DNA from: Amborella trichopoda
Taxonomy: Eukaryota; Streptophyta; Magnoliopsida; Amborellales; Amborellaceae
Assembly (NCBI RefSeq): GCF_000471905.2
Contig: NW_006499824.1
Coordinates: forward strand, 2,096,014 to 2,160,013
Length of the DNA: 64,000 nucleotides
Direction of reading: 5' to 3'
Shown here: positions 12,311-23,210 of the stretch, piece by piece
How positions within the stretch are numbered: the stretch's first letter is position 1
How the letters are laid out: each line of letters begins with the position of its first letter
The notes under the pieces: generated by a model
What the model saw: only the letters and a program-made list of their open reading frames with translations
What the model was told of the DNA's origin: nothing
The model's database searches: none
Program-made: the position numbers and the translations under genes

Positions 12311-12476
12311 TTAACGAGAGAAAACCCACAACAAACTCATTATGGAGTTCAAGTTTGAAAGAGAAAATCTACAACGAGATGGTTTAGGAGTTCTATTTAG
12401 AGAGAGAAAATCCACAACAAGATGGTTTAAGAGCTTACTCTCATGAGGTAGAGAGTCAGATAGAGCAACCATGCAT
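12311..12476 (-). repeat. 3' flank of the ACP gene with a duplicated segment
   Basis: About 50 bp (GAGAAAATCTACAACGAGAT + GGTTTAGGAG) occurs twice, near 12360-12390 and 12406-12436, each next to a TTTAGAGAGAGAAAA-type word. The likely location is the 3' UTR of the ACP gene. Confidence 0.5.
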
Positions 12477-15400
12477 TTATTTGGCTTGGGGGTGAGCAGC
12501 AATGTAGTCAATAACTTGAGCAGTGGTGGCCATCTTGTCAGAGTCTTCATTGGGTATGTCAACGGCAAACTCTTCTTCGACAGCCATCATCAATTCAGCA
12601 CTGTCCAGGATATCTAACTCTAGGTCCTCAAAACTCGCAGTCGGGCTTACCTGAATAAACAAATTATTTGTAAGAAGTAGTTTCAGACTCGATGACAAAT
12701 CATTCTTAGGTAGCTTCTCTCTATAGGAACCACCCACCAGGTGCTGGTGGAAGATAGAAGGGGGTGGGGGAGAGAGAGAGAGAGCGAGAGAGAGAGAGTG
12801 AGAGAGAGAGAGAGAGAAACCAATTAATAAAAATGAGAAAACTATTTTTTAACCCAAACAAAAAAAACAAAGAAAAAAAACAAAAAAAGAAGAAGAAAAC
12901 ACGGTTGTCCCTCCCTCCCTCCCCTCCCTAGGTGGGCATCAATTTGCTATCTCTGTATCTGTTAAGGAGGGTGCAGCCATGGCAGGAAGGAGGGCGTCAA
13001 TATGATCTCTCCCCCCAACCCCCTTCCTTTCTCTCCTTCCCTCTCAAAGTGTATTTTTTCTGTTCAACCATGCTGTTCCTTGTATATGTTATTAATCATA
13101 ACCTCAAGACATTCACCATGTTTATCGCATATAAAACACTATTCATAAGTGACATTAATAAAACCAAATCAGGTTCATGGGTAGAGTTAATAATCACTAG
13201 AATTAGGGGTATCTTTATGCATTGTCTTGTATTCTGTTGAATTGTTCTCATTATGCATTTCCTGACTGTTCGTGATCTGGTTCTGACGTGTTCAGGAGCC
13301 TATGGAATAGAGAACAGATTTATGTCCACATAATTAAGTGATCTAGTTCATTCTAGTTGCACTCACATCTTTTAAGGATCTTATACACTAGAGATTTAGC
13401 ATACAACAAGAATATCATTTCATGTCAAAAACCATCAACCTCCAATGCATAACCAAGCATGTCATTGCAAGGGCTTCATTAAGAGATTAACGGGAACAGA
13501 TCAAGAACTACACAGTAAAACCAATTCTTGTCTTGAACTATTGATTGCAACTATAGTGTAATCCCAAATGTGTAGGAATTTAGAATGTCCACTGCAAGGT
13601 TTCCAAAAAACAAACGTTTAGGCAAGCACCCTGTGGCGAAAACTCGTTAGATGTATGCATGCATGTGCTGTCCAAACACACATATATGTATATATTTATA
13701 TTAATTTTACAATTTTTTGCATGTATATATATTGTAACCAACTCTTTTCATTCAAACATATTGCATGTTAAGAATTCAAAACTTCAAATCAGAGAAAATT
13801 TAATGGAAAATTTAAAAAAAATCCTAAGTGTATTACCGTATTACGGTATTAGTCTCCAACTCTCCATTTCCATAATCACATATACTCCCAATCATTTGAA
13901 AACCTTAGAAATTACAATAAGAAAACATAAGCTTTTGGATGCTTCTTCAAACATCAGTATTTTTTTTTTTTGATTCACAAAACTAGGTATAATCAATTGA
14001 TATAGGGCTTATAGAGATTTTTTGTTTTTTTTAACTTTAGGGGTTTAAAATACCCCCCAATACTCTTTTAAAACAAATTTGGGGGTCCAATAATACAAAA
14101 ATCCCTTAGGGGTCTACTTTAAAGACGGAAATGGACCCACAGCACTGGTCATCCGCCTAAAACTGGACACTGGGGGCCCACCTGGGTCGCCTGGGCAGGT
14201 GCCTAGGTACTGGCACCTAGGGAATTATGCTCAGGCCTAAACATGCGCCCTAGGGCTCCTTGGGTGTCTAGGTGCTGGGTGGAACGTTTTTTAAACACTA
14301 GTCCACTATTCAACATAGAAGGCCACTAGTCGCAACTAAAAAAGGTATGAAGCCTTATAGTATTTAGTATTTACACATAGGGAACCGCTACTACTCCTGA
14401 ACAATATAAACAAAAAATCCTCCATTGATTTAAAGCAAATATTGCCATGCAGAAGGCCTGCATAGGATCTCTAGATGTGCTAATGACTTCACTTGCTATA
14501 CTCTATACAACATGAACACATGTAAATGAATACAAACTCATGCACAAGTGACAAACACATTTTGTTTACCATTCAACAAGAAATAGATGACAGCATTTGA
14601 TCTTTGTTACCAAAGTGCTTACTAGGGTCGGTATTGCCATCTGAATTTGGCACTTCTTAGCAAATCTAAAACCTTAGCTAATGGAGAACAATCATTTGTA
14701 GGAGATCCAACTTTAAGAACCAAATCATAGGGTTCATCGGTATAACCTTCATTATGAGGTTCACACAATACCATGTTTCTAATGCATCTACAATAAAGGT
14801 TTATCTGATAGCCAAATTCCAGAGCAATATCATCATCATCATCATCATCATCATCAGAGACTTTTCCCAATTATTTGGGGTTGGCTAAGAATCCTGGTCC
14901 GCCATTTTGCTCTATCAAAGAACATACCCTCAGTGAGCCCATAAGTCCCCATATCTTTTCCCACTCCTTCCAACCATGTCCTTTTGAGCCTAGCCCTTAC
15001 CCTTTTTGAGCCTTCTACTTAAACCGACTCGCACCTCCTGACACGTGTTGTACTGAATCTGTGTTGTACATGCCCAACCCACTTAAGTCTACTTTCTCTC
15101 ATCTTATCGCCTATTGGCGACGCTCCTAAATTCTGCTAAATGTATTCAGAAATGAATTCTATTCCTTCTTTTTGTGCTACTCATCCATCTCAACATCCTC
15201 ATCTCAGCCACATATCCTATGGGGAAGTAGTTTCTTGACCGCCCAACATTCTGCCCTATAAAATAAAGCTGGTCTCACAGCGATCAAATAAAACTTTGGC
15301 TGTACATCTCCATTTTCCCCACCAAGCTCTAATTCTATGTGCGACATCTTCCTTAATCTCTCATTTCCCTGGATTATCAACCCAAGATATCGAAAGTGCG

Positions 15401-18400
15401 CTCTTTTTTGAATTTCTTGGCAGTCAAATCTTAACTACTTCCTCGTCTCTACTCCTATTATTACTAAATTTACATTTCATGTACTCTATCTTAGTCCAAC
15501 TAATTTTAAAACCCTTAGATTCTAGAGCATTCCTCCAAAGTTCTAACTTTGTATTGACACCACTTCAAGTATCATCGATCAAAACTATGTCGCCTGCGAA
15601 CAACATACATAGTTTGATCGACAGAGGCATGCAAAAATTGTTCAATTCACCTCCCATAACATGCATTTTAGTATATATATAATCTAACATATTCATGCAA
15701 AATATTTTCCATAGTATGCATTTTAGTGATGGAGAAGCAAACAAGTATGTGTTGTTGGCCCAAAAAATATATATAAAAAATGAAAGGAATTCAATCAAAG
15801 TAGAAAAATAAATTAAGTATGATTTTCAAGGAAACCCATCCATTGATGCGGGAAAGAATGCATCCTATTTATTGGATTTTAAGAATATGTTTTTGGAATT
15901 TTAAGGGTTTCACTTTAGGGTTTGATTAAACCTCTTTAGGATTTGTTTTTTTTTTTTGGATTTTAGGGGTTGTTTGGAAAAGTACTTTAGAGTCCTTATA
16001 GAAATTAGTTATTTCACCAAGGATAAAAGTGTCATTACGAAGTTGCTGTAATTAAGAATATTTTAATTAAGACTTCTTTTTCAATTAGAAATCAGAATTT
16101 CTTGGAGGTAAGGTCTTATAATAAAATGGAGTTCATGCAGAGGATTTGGAAAATAGAGTTGATCTATTTTTTTTTTGGAGTTCCAGTTAAACTAAAGAGG
16201 TAAGAAGCCTGGCTTGCAAGCTTCCATCATTATTTTCAATCAATTTTTCAGTTATTTGATTTCTTTCTGTAAAATCTACATTGCATTAGTTAGTATCAAA
16301 GCAAGCCCATTCCTAATGCAGCCAAAGATATGTTGCAATTTTGAGTGATGGTTGCTGGAGGAGGTCAAGGAAGCTGAGCTAGTTGTGATGGTGTAGAAGT
16401 CATATGGAAGGAATTCAATGATCTAAAGAGAGAGATTGAAGAATTGGTGCACAAGGTATGTCAAAAATAGTCCAAGCGAAGGAGATCCGAGCATCTGGTG
16501 CATGAGGTGCACCCAACCCGCTCTAATCGATGTTCAGTCGCTCATGACAATACTGGATCTAAATCTAATCACAATGATGCGTCAGTATTAGTAGATTTTA
16601 ATTCACTTCACAACCTGGGGAGAGGTAATTTTGTTGTGTGTGAGGATACTTTTGTCGTGATCTTGAAGAGACAAATTGTGAAGAAACCTTATTCTGGTCA
16701 AATTATTTCAAAAATCAGCAAGTTGTGGTTGGGAATTACCGCCGATCTTTGATAAGTGCTCAAGCGAGGATTCACACACTGCCGCTGGAGTTTGAGAAGA
16801 GATCAGATTTTAAAGAGGATGAAGAACATAGTGATGGCGAGGGGTATCTGAAAACCCTAGATGGTGAGTTAAGCCAGGAAACCTCAGGGTCTCCACTATC
16901 ATGGAAGTTATGGGTGAAAATTCAGGTTTTAATGAAAGAAGAGGTTGTTGGTTTGTTTTCAGCAGAATTTTCAATGACAGTTCTGGAACAGTTGAATTTG
17001 ACAAGTTTGTATCAATCCCTCATTGTACATATCAAGATACGTTGCTTAAGGATTGTTTCCTAACACCCATAAACCACAGGTTCAAGGCTCTACCTCACAG
17101 AGCAATATTTGGGTTAAATAGGATTGTGGATATGAAAGCATCTTAATACACTTCGAAACTTGAAGATGAGTTAACTCCAACCAAGGAAGTCCAATGCAGG
17201 ACAAGATGCCTTTTATTTCTTAATTTTTCCTGTTGGATTTTAAGGATTTGTTTTGGAATTTTAGGGTTTTTAATCTTTCTAGGGTTTTTTTTTTTTTGCT
17301 TTTTAGGATTTTAAGGCTTTTTAGGGGAGTAGTTAGAATCCCCTTATTGAATCTTTAGTTATTTTATGAAGGTCAAAGTGTCATTACGATTTTTTTTAAA
17401 TTGAGACTTCTTTTCTATTTAGGATTAGGATTTCTTAGTTTCTAAGTAAAATCTTCCATTATTATTAGGATGTAGAGGATTTAGGAGCAGAGTTGAATAT
17501 TATTTGTTTTGAGAGTCCTGGTTAAACCAATAGGCTAGAAGCTTGGCTTGTAAGCTTCCACCAAAATTTTCAATCAAATGTTCACTCCTTTAATTTCTTT
17601 CTGTAAAATCTCCACTGCATTATCCACACATTTCATCTGTGGGCACACAAAAACCCCACCACATGGACATAAATGTGATTCAAGCGTGCTCAGTTTAAAA
17701 AGTTAAATAGCTCCATCAAGGATTCTAGATTCAAGAAAACCATTTATGTTTACTCCCTGTTCTTTGATCAATTATCATCAGTTACCAATGTTTCAATTTT
17801 TTCTAGTGATGTAGCAGCCAATGAAGATGACAAACAATGACTTCGATATTTAACTTAGCAGCTAACTTATGAGATGAAGCCAGACTTGATAGTGACAAAT
17901 TTTCAAGCACTACTTTGTATAATTTTGGAATGAGATGTTCAGCTAACTTCTAGGATGGTTTATATATTGGAGTTGCAAAGTGTTTTGTACACAAGTTATC
18001 GTTTGGAACATCAAATGAAATAAGGGAAGGAGGCTTTACACAATAAACAGCACATTTACGTTAGTCAAGAAGGATCCAAATCTAAATTGTTAGGAGTAAA
18101 GAGGTGTGATAGATTCATCATGAAGTGGTTTCTTAAGTTCCTTCTGCCATCCGGGTACAAGGAATCAGGAAATGCTTCAGACCATTCTTGGTTCAAAGAA
18201 GGGTGTCAAGAATAGGTGGGTTTTTTTCTTATTCAGTTATTGTTATGCGAGTGATCCAAAGCTAATTAGTGCAACTAAGAAGAAGAAGCCCATGGTCACA
18301 AGTAGGTCTGTGGAGGTCATCAAGGAGGCAACAGCATGTTTACAACCATAACATTAAGTCTTGGAGACTCTAGACACAAGCAATTATCCAAGCATCAAGA

Positions 18401-21400
18401 AGAGGATATCAACTTGTTAGTGTAAATGCAATGCTTCACAGGCCTCTTTAGTGGATGGAATAAGGAGGTTGGTGGCAAATTGGATGAAGCATAATGAATA
18501 TTAGCTAGCCTCTCTACAATTCATGAGACATGGGATCCAACTGCTGGGTCATACAAATCATGACTCTATTTCTCAAAAAAAACAAACTGCCAGTAATCTA
18601 GGACCTATACCAGGAGATTGCTAGAGTAAGGATTGTGGTAACCTAAGATACCCAGATCATAGTTGTGGGAACCTTGGGGGTAAGGCCATGGTCCCACATA
18701 GGAACTCGATCCCGTGATTCCTCTAAGGGATCTTAGAGGGGGCTGGATTTCGAGAAATAGGGATTGCACTCCCTATAAAATGGGATCTCGGTCTACGTGC
18801 TTGTAGGATCCCTTCAAGGAGAAGAGCTACACTATTCATTGAACTACTGGTCCTCTCAATATTAGGATATGTTAAACCATGGTGCATATCACATCGTGGT
18901 ATACTGGAACTATGGCATTAAAAAACTATAGTTTAATATCATAGTAATCCAATTTATGATATTATTAAACTATGTTATTGTAGTAAATTGGAGTACTATA
19001 GCTATGCATTGGTCATCGGCTAAAGTGTACGAAAATAGATTGAGCGGGCATTGGCTGGATTTATCACAAACCATTAATTTATCTTGTTTTATGTATAGTG
19101 GAGCTTAGATCCCTCCAAGTCAAAACCTTGATCCTAATGCATGGGATCTCTCTCCCAATTATGCTAGGATCTCGGTATTTAACTTGTTAAATGTACAAAC
19201 GACAATCCTAACGCCAAGGAGCTTCACCTTATGGCGGTTCAGCATTTCCGAACCGATCCTACTCTCGAAACCGCTCCTGCCTCCAATAACTATGACCAAG
19301 ATACGGATGCATACACAAACTTCGTGGATACGACTCAAGATTTCTCAAAATTCAAGACACGGATACGAATACTCGTGATTCAAAAAGCATACCGCCTAGG
19401 TGGTCCAGAAGGCCTGGGTGCATCGCCCAGGCCTCGGCGGCCAATCTGGGCGGCAGTCCCTTGGCAGCCGCCTAGGCGGTATGGAACCCTCCTAGGCGGG
19501 CGCCCAGCCCAAGGCCTGCGCCCCGCCCAGAGGTGGAAATATTTTTGTTTTCGAAGTTGACAAAATTTGATCAAAACATAACCCATTGATATTAGATTTA
19601 AGTTTTGATGTTTTATAAATCTATTGGGTGTTTTGTTAGAAGATTTTGAGTCCTTAGAAGCATCTTTGACTGGGCATCCTTTTTGGATTCGATTGGGCCG
19701 CCCAGGTTCTGAGCGTCCGCCTAGGCGCTGGGTGGCCCGGACCCTCCAGGCCGCCTAGGACTCGCCTAGCGCTTTTCGAAACACTGACGGATACAAGTAT
19801 TTTATCCCACCCATCAATAAATATATCCGTTAAAAATTCTAAAACACATAAATACATGCATCCAGCACAGTCATACCATAGCATTAATTTGTAATCTTAG
19901 CAATATACTCATTTTATATTTGTCAATGATTATGTCGTCATATAATAACAAGTACTCCTAGAGTATCCAGTATCAATATCTGTGTCGACATAATGTAACA
20001 CCACTAAATTAAGCACATACAAGTATCGTGAGAGGGATGTCAATACGCTGGATATCATTGTTCGCAAGTCCTAGTGGAAACCCTTGCAACATTGCAATAG
20101 AAGTTCAATACCCCCCCCCCCCGCCCCCCCCCAAACCCCCCCCAACGTGGAAGCAGCCCCAGCTCTCTCTCTCTCTCTCTGCTTTATTTCTACACTTCAT
20201 TCTATCTCTTTCAGCTTTATTTTTGCACTTCATTCTCTCTCTTTCAGCTTTATTTTTGCACTTCATTGTGCTTCCTGTTATGTGCCATTGTAAAATTGGA
20301 ATAACTGAAAAGAAACCCTAAACATCTTGCCATAACAGGACCATTGTTTTTGATTGTTAAGACTTCTGTGAACATGGAAATTCAGAACCTCTTCCTTTAA
20401 ACAGATTATCAATTTTAAAAAGAAACTATAGAAAAAAGAAAAATCAAGGTAAGGTCAAACAATTTTCAGTAAGCAGTTCCAGACCAAACTAACTTCCAAA
20501 AAATAGAAATTCAAGTAAGCATGTCCAGACCCAACTAACTGCTTTTGTTTCCTTTTCTCTTTTCTCATTTTTCTTGTCTGTTTCTAACGTTCATTACTGT
20601 GGAAACTGAACTGAACAAAGGAGAAGGAATGGATAATGGCACCCATAAAGTTAACACATGCCCCATCGAAATTAAGTTACAGAATAATAATTTTTGAACC
20701 TCATCAAACTGTAGATTGGCTGTGTAGTTGACATCTAATGGTATGAAGTTTCCATACTCGGTATCGAGCATCTTAATTTCACTGAATTCTAGTGTCAACG
20801 ACTATGTAATGCTGTTCAGTTGCACTGAATTCTAGTGCCAACGACTATGTAATGCTGTTCAGCTATCGGCCTAATTATGATGATCACAAAAAATAAGCAT
20901 TTCTAATCGTTAGATATTCCAAATGAAAAGGTGAGCCAATTCCTATTATGGAGTACCGAGCATCTTAATTTCACTGAATTCTAGTGTCAACGACCATGTA
21001 ATGCTGTTCAGTTGCACTGAATTCTAGTGTCAACGACTATGTAATGCTGCTCAGTTATCGGCCTAATTATGATGATTACAAAAAATGAGCATTTCTAATC
21101 GTTAGATATTCCAAATGAAAAGGTGAGCCAATTCCTATAATGATCATCCATGAGAAGAGAAAGAAAAATTGATCTGAAATAGGTTATCTTCCATCTTTGT
21201 GGTTTAGAGAGAGAAAGTAATATGTTTACTAAGAAGGAAAAAAAGATGTTTCAGCATTCACTTCGAAAGTGCACAATATTCAGATCTTGATGACAATCAA
21301 AACACAATGTCCACATAAAATCTCATAGAACCTCTGCAACTATTCACCAATACAATGATCTCAAGATTTTTTAGAGAGAGAAAACTCACTTTTGAGGGGT

Positions 21401-21647
21401 CTATGAAGGGCTTCGACTTAAGCAATTCCATAACCCTTCTTGTGACCTCTTCGTTATCAATGAAAGTCGCAGGAGAATAGGCCACTTGAGAGAAACTCCT
21501 CATTCCAAATGCTCCCAAAATATTAGGGTTTTTTTTCACAGTTTCGCCATGGTCAATGATGGATAAAGCAGGTGTCGAATTCCTGCACTTCTCTGCCAAT
21601 TTCCAGGAGGATCTGAACAGCCGTATCCCAGTCCCCGCGCTCTGCAT
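12477..21647 (-). CDS. mtACP: Mitochondrial acyl carrier protein, divergent (attachment Ser replaced by Ile)
   Basis: Exon 1 is 21647-21390 (86 codons) and exon 2 is 12650-12477 (57 aa plus stop TAA). The junction is phase 0, TCA AAA|GTGAGT ... TTCAG|GTA, giving IDPSK-VSPTASF. That matches the 'VDPSKVTP' junction of plant mtACPs. The 143-aa product has an Arg/Ser-rich N-terminus (about residues 1-55, with GMRSFSQ) like a mitochondrial presequence, then the four-helix ACP fold: NEEVTRRVMELLKS, the core motif, MMAVEEEFAVDIPNEDSDKM, and YIAAHPQAK, close to the mtACP2 ending IASHPQAK. Mitochondrial ACPs carry acyl/lipoyl precursors and bind LYR proteins in complex I and Fe-S assembly. The core reads LDILD (codon ATC) where the family has LDSLD, so the usual phosphopantetheine site is absent. 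The frame is otherwise intact. The 8.7-kb intron holds a LINE, an LTR element and MITEs. Expression is not provable here. Confidence 0.85.
12740..12960. repeat. Low-complexity GA and A tracts inside the ACP intron
   Basis: A (GA)n-rich stretch lies at about 12768-12818, then A-rich DNA to about 12900, and a CCCT-rich patch at 12907-12930. Confidence 0.7.
14150..14315. mobile_element. hAT-like MITE fragment (CCTAGG-rich)
   Basis: The stretch is rich in GCCTAGG / CACCTAG words. The right end reads GTGCTGGGTGGAACGTTTTTTAAACACT, which resembles the end ...GCGCTTTTCGAAACACT of the element at 19374-19786. It lies in the ACP intron. Confidence 0.5.
14826..15612 (-). mobile_element. RTE-clade LINE, 5'-truncated 3' part
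   Basis: On the - strand the right side encodes the RT motif CMLFAGDIVLIDDT followed by a segment reading NTKLELWRNALESKGFKISW and YMKCKF. This is the RTE FADDIVLI...LE.WR..LESKGF..S..KTEYM.C.F region, with the second catalytic Asp read as Gly and a premature stop right after DDT. The 3' UTR ends in TTAGCCAACCCCAAATAATTGGG, the RTE hallmark, followed by a (GAT)n tail (plus-strand ATC repeats 14826-14857). Everything 5' of the RT active site is missing. It lies in the ACP intron, in the same direction as the gene. Confidence 0.8.
15870..17623 (+). mobile_element. Compact LTR retrotransposon fossil
   Basis: Two direct repeats of about 400 bp (15870-16289 and 17231-17623) share TGGATTTTAAG, AAAGTGTCATTACGA, GAAGC.TGGCTTG.AAGCTTCCA and TTTCTTTCTGTAAAATCT words and flank about 940 bp of internal DNA. 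The base after the left repeat begins a plausible tRNA-Met primer site. The internal part is too short for a full gag-pol, so this is a non-autonomous or internally deleted element. By eye the LTRs differ at roughly a fifth to a quarter of positions, so the insertion is old. It is broken in several places. It sits antisense to the ACP gene within its intron. Confidence 0.72.
17640..19180. other. Unclassified stretch of the ACP intron
   Basis: This 1.5-kb block is less AT-rich than its surroundings and looks like decayed mobile DNA. Around 18640-18850 there is a GGGATC/GATCCC-rich segment. No reading frame, terminal repeat or family could be assigned. Confidence 0.3.
19374..19786. mobile_element. 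hAT-like MITE rich in GCCTAGGCGG, nested in another repeat
   Basis: The left end GTGATTCAAAAAGCATACCG and the right end (inverse of GTGTTTCGAAAAGCGCTAGG) form imperfect inverted ends. Both subterminal regions carry palindromic CCGCCTAGGCGG-type words. It interrupts a GGATACG-rich repeat: ACACGGATACGAATACT on the left and ACGGATACAAGTATTTT on the right. The ORFs across it on both strands follow from the palindromes. Confidence 0.65.
20106..20280. repeat. C-rich run and 33-bp tandem repeat
   Basis: A C run (20110-20147, with G and AAA interruptions) is followed by (CT)n. After that a 33-bp unit containing CTTTCAGCTTTATTTTTGCA (and then CTTCATT) is repeated about three times to 20270. Confidence 0.85.
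20760..21150. repeat. Tandem duplication (about 195-bp unit, itself containing a 55-bp repeat)
   Basis: The unit from TCGAGCATCTTAATTTCACT to GTGAGCCAATTCCTAT occurs twice: about 20763-20955 and 20956-21139. Inside each unit the segment TGAATTCTAGTGTCAACGAC + TATGTAATGCTGTTCAG is doubled, so the word occurs four times. Only a few substitutions separate the copies, so it is recent. It lies about 240 bp downstream of ACP exon 1, inside the intron. Confidence 0.9.
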
Positions 21648-21790
21648 TTTGTCTCTCTAAAAAAACCCTAAACTTTTGGAAGGTTTTCGAGCAAAGCAGT
21701 GTGAGTACTGTTTGATTCGCCGATTAGCAGTGGGCTTTTGGTAATTACAGGGAAAGGGATCAGTCTCATCCGCTCAAGGGTTCGGCCCCA
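21648..21790 (-). promoter_or_regulatory. ACP gene promoter/leader: telo-box and site II motif
   Basis: Immediately upstream of the ACP start lie a telo-box AAACCCTAA (21663-21671) and a TGGGCT site II-type motif (21731-21736). The telo-box plus site II pair (TGGGCC/T) is a known arrangement in promoters of plant nuclear genes for mitochondrial and ribosomal proteins, which fits an mtACP. No TATA box is evident. Confidence 0.55.
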
Positions 21791-22317
21791 GATGAAACAT
21801 AAACGATCTACGTTTTGAAAACTTTGCTAGCGGAACTGAACGGGGTTCGTTCGTTACGATTTTATAACAGTAACGAGCGTTATGAAGCTAAAAAGAGCAA
21901 AACATTTCGTTCACGACCACCTAAATAAACATTAAAGGAATTGGGAAAATAACGTATATATACGTTATATTTATTGTTTCACATAAATGCATCAAAATTT
22001 TCTTTATTACTCATATATCCATTTTTTTACTTCCTAACAATTTTTTTTAAGAAGACTGCCCCAGGTTTTCGAAAACTGAAATCTTTAAAGTTGCATGTTT
22101 CAAAAAAAAATTGATTTTTCAAAAACCCAAAATTAAGAATTTTTTATTTTTGAAAATCCACATATTTATAGTAGAAGCACAATTTCTTATTAGTAAGCAA
22201 CGGATTGGTGTGCTAGTAGTGCTTCTTATGTAGTAAACCTCTTGGCTTCCATTCTGACGGGGGATGGGGGCTATTTTTAAAAAAAAATCTTCCAAAAAAG
22301 ATGATATTTTAAAAAAA
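21791..22317. other. Intergenic, nothing recognised
   Basis: AT-rich DNA upstream of the ACP gene. A short palindrome ACGTATATATACGTTAT-like word is at about 21952-21968. No gene is seen. Confidence 0.4.
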
Positions 22318-22647
22318 GAAAAAGTTTACATAAGGTTGCAACATTAAAATGTAGAACTACACACCTCTAAATCCATCAAAAAAAGTTGTTTTAATGTTGA
22401 AAAAAACTGTAAGGCATCGAGATGTATGAATATGAAAAAAAAAAAAGGAAAAGATTTTGTCCCAACAATAGTACATCTTGCAATATATTATCTAGATCGT
22501 CCATTTTTATTTTATAATTAGACATGAAAATAGATTTTTAGATAATCCTAAGATTTTTTTACATCAAAAATACATGTTATAATAAAATTTGAAAGTGTGC
22601 CTTAAGTGGATTGTTGAAAGTTGCAACCTTATATAAACCACACCTCG
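22318..22647. mobile_element. Mutator-like MITE, family 1, perfect 9-bp TSD
   Basis: The flanking 9-mers TTAAAAAAA (22309-22317 and 22648-22656) are identical. Left end GAAAAAGTTTACATAAGG, right end inverse of GAGGTGTGGTTTATATAAGG. The subterminal palindrome AAGGTTGCAACCTT is present with one or two changes at each end. Non-coding core shared with 37067-37459 and 53680-54068. Confidence 0.85.
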
Positions 22648-23210
22648 TTAAAAAAAGGTGCAATAAGTTGTTTGGGATTCGAACCCTAATAAGGCCAAAA
22701 TTTATGCATTCGTACTAACCAAAAAGACATTTTAACATTTCTGATTTATATTTGAAGTATTAGAATAATGAAAAAAATTACATATATATCTATTATATTT
22801 ATTGTTATTACAAAAATACCTATAGATTTTCATTAATATACATACCTATATCCATTTTCTTCAACTTCATTAACACTTATATATATATAAAAAAAAAAAG
22901 ACATAATTATCAATTTTCACGAACTACCCAGTTTCAGTTTTTCAAAAACTGTAATTTAAAAATTTTCGGATGGAGACTTATGACCTTTTTTAGGATATGA
23001 CTTTTAATAAAGCATAATGGAGAACCAAGATTCATGTAATCGACCACAATTAATTGTGAAAACGCTAAAATGATGATAATGATAAAAATATATGTTAAGG
23101 CTATCACAAAGATTTCTAGTATTAAAACATTTCTCGACACTATTTGATTGTTCACTTTATTTTGATTGTTTAGAGCCTTAGCTCTATACAAAATGCACCC
23201 TATATACATT
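22648..23210. other. Intergenic; possible tRNA-derived SINE scrap and MITE right end
   Basis: On the - strand near 22660-22730 there is TTGGTTAGTACGAATGC and a B-box-like GGGTTCGAATCCC, reminiscent of a tRNA-derived SINE head, but no complete structure. At 23165-23200 a family-1-like right end (TAGAGC...TACAAAATGCACCC) is present without a clear left end. Confidence 0.35.

Noticed and set aside
14622-14870. Asp-rich 82-codon ORF on the - strand
   Set aside because: The Asp run is the (GAT)n tail of the RTE LINE, and the rest is flanking DNA.
22660-22730. tRNA gene on the - strand
   Set aside because: A B-box-like GGGTTCGAATCCC is present, but no cloverleaf or proper A-box. At most it is a SINE scrap.
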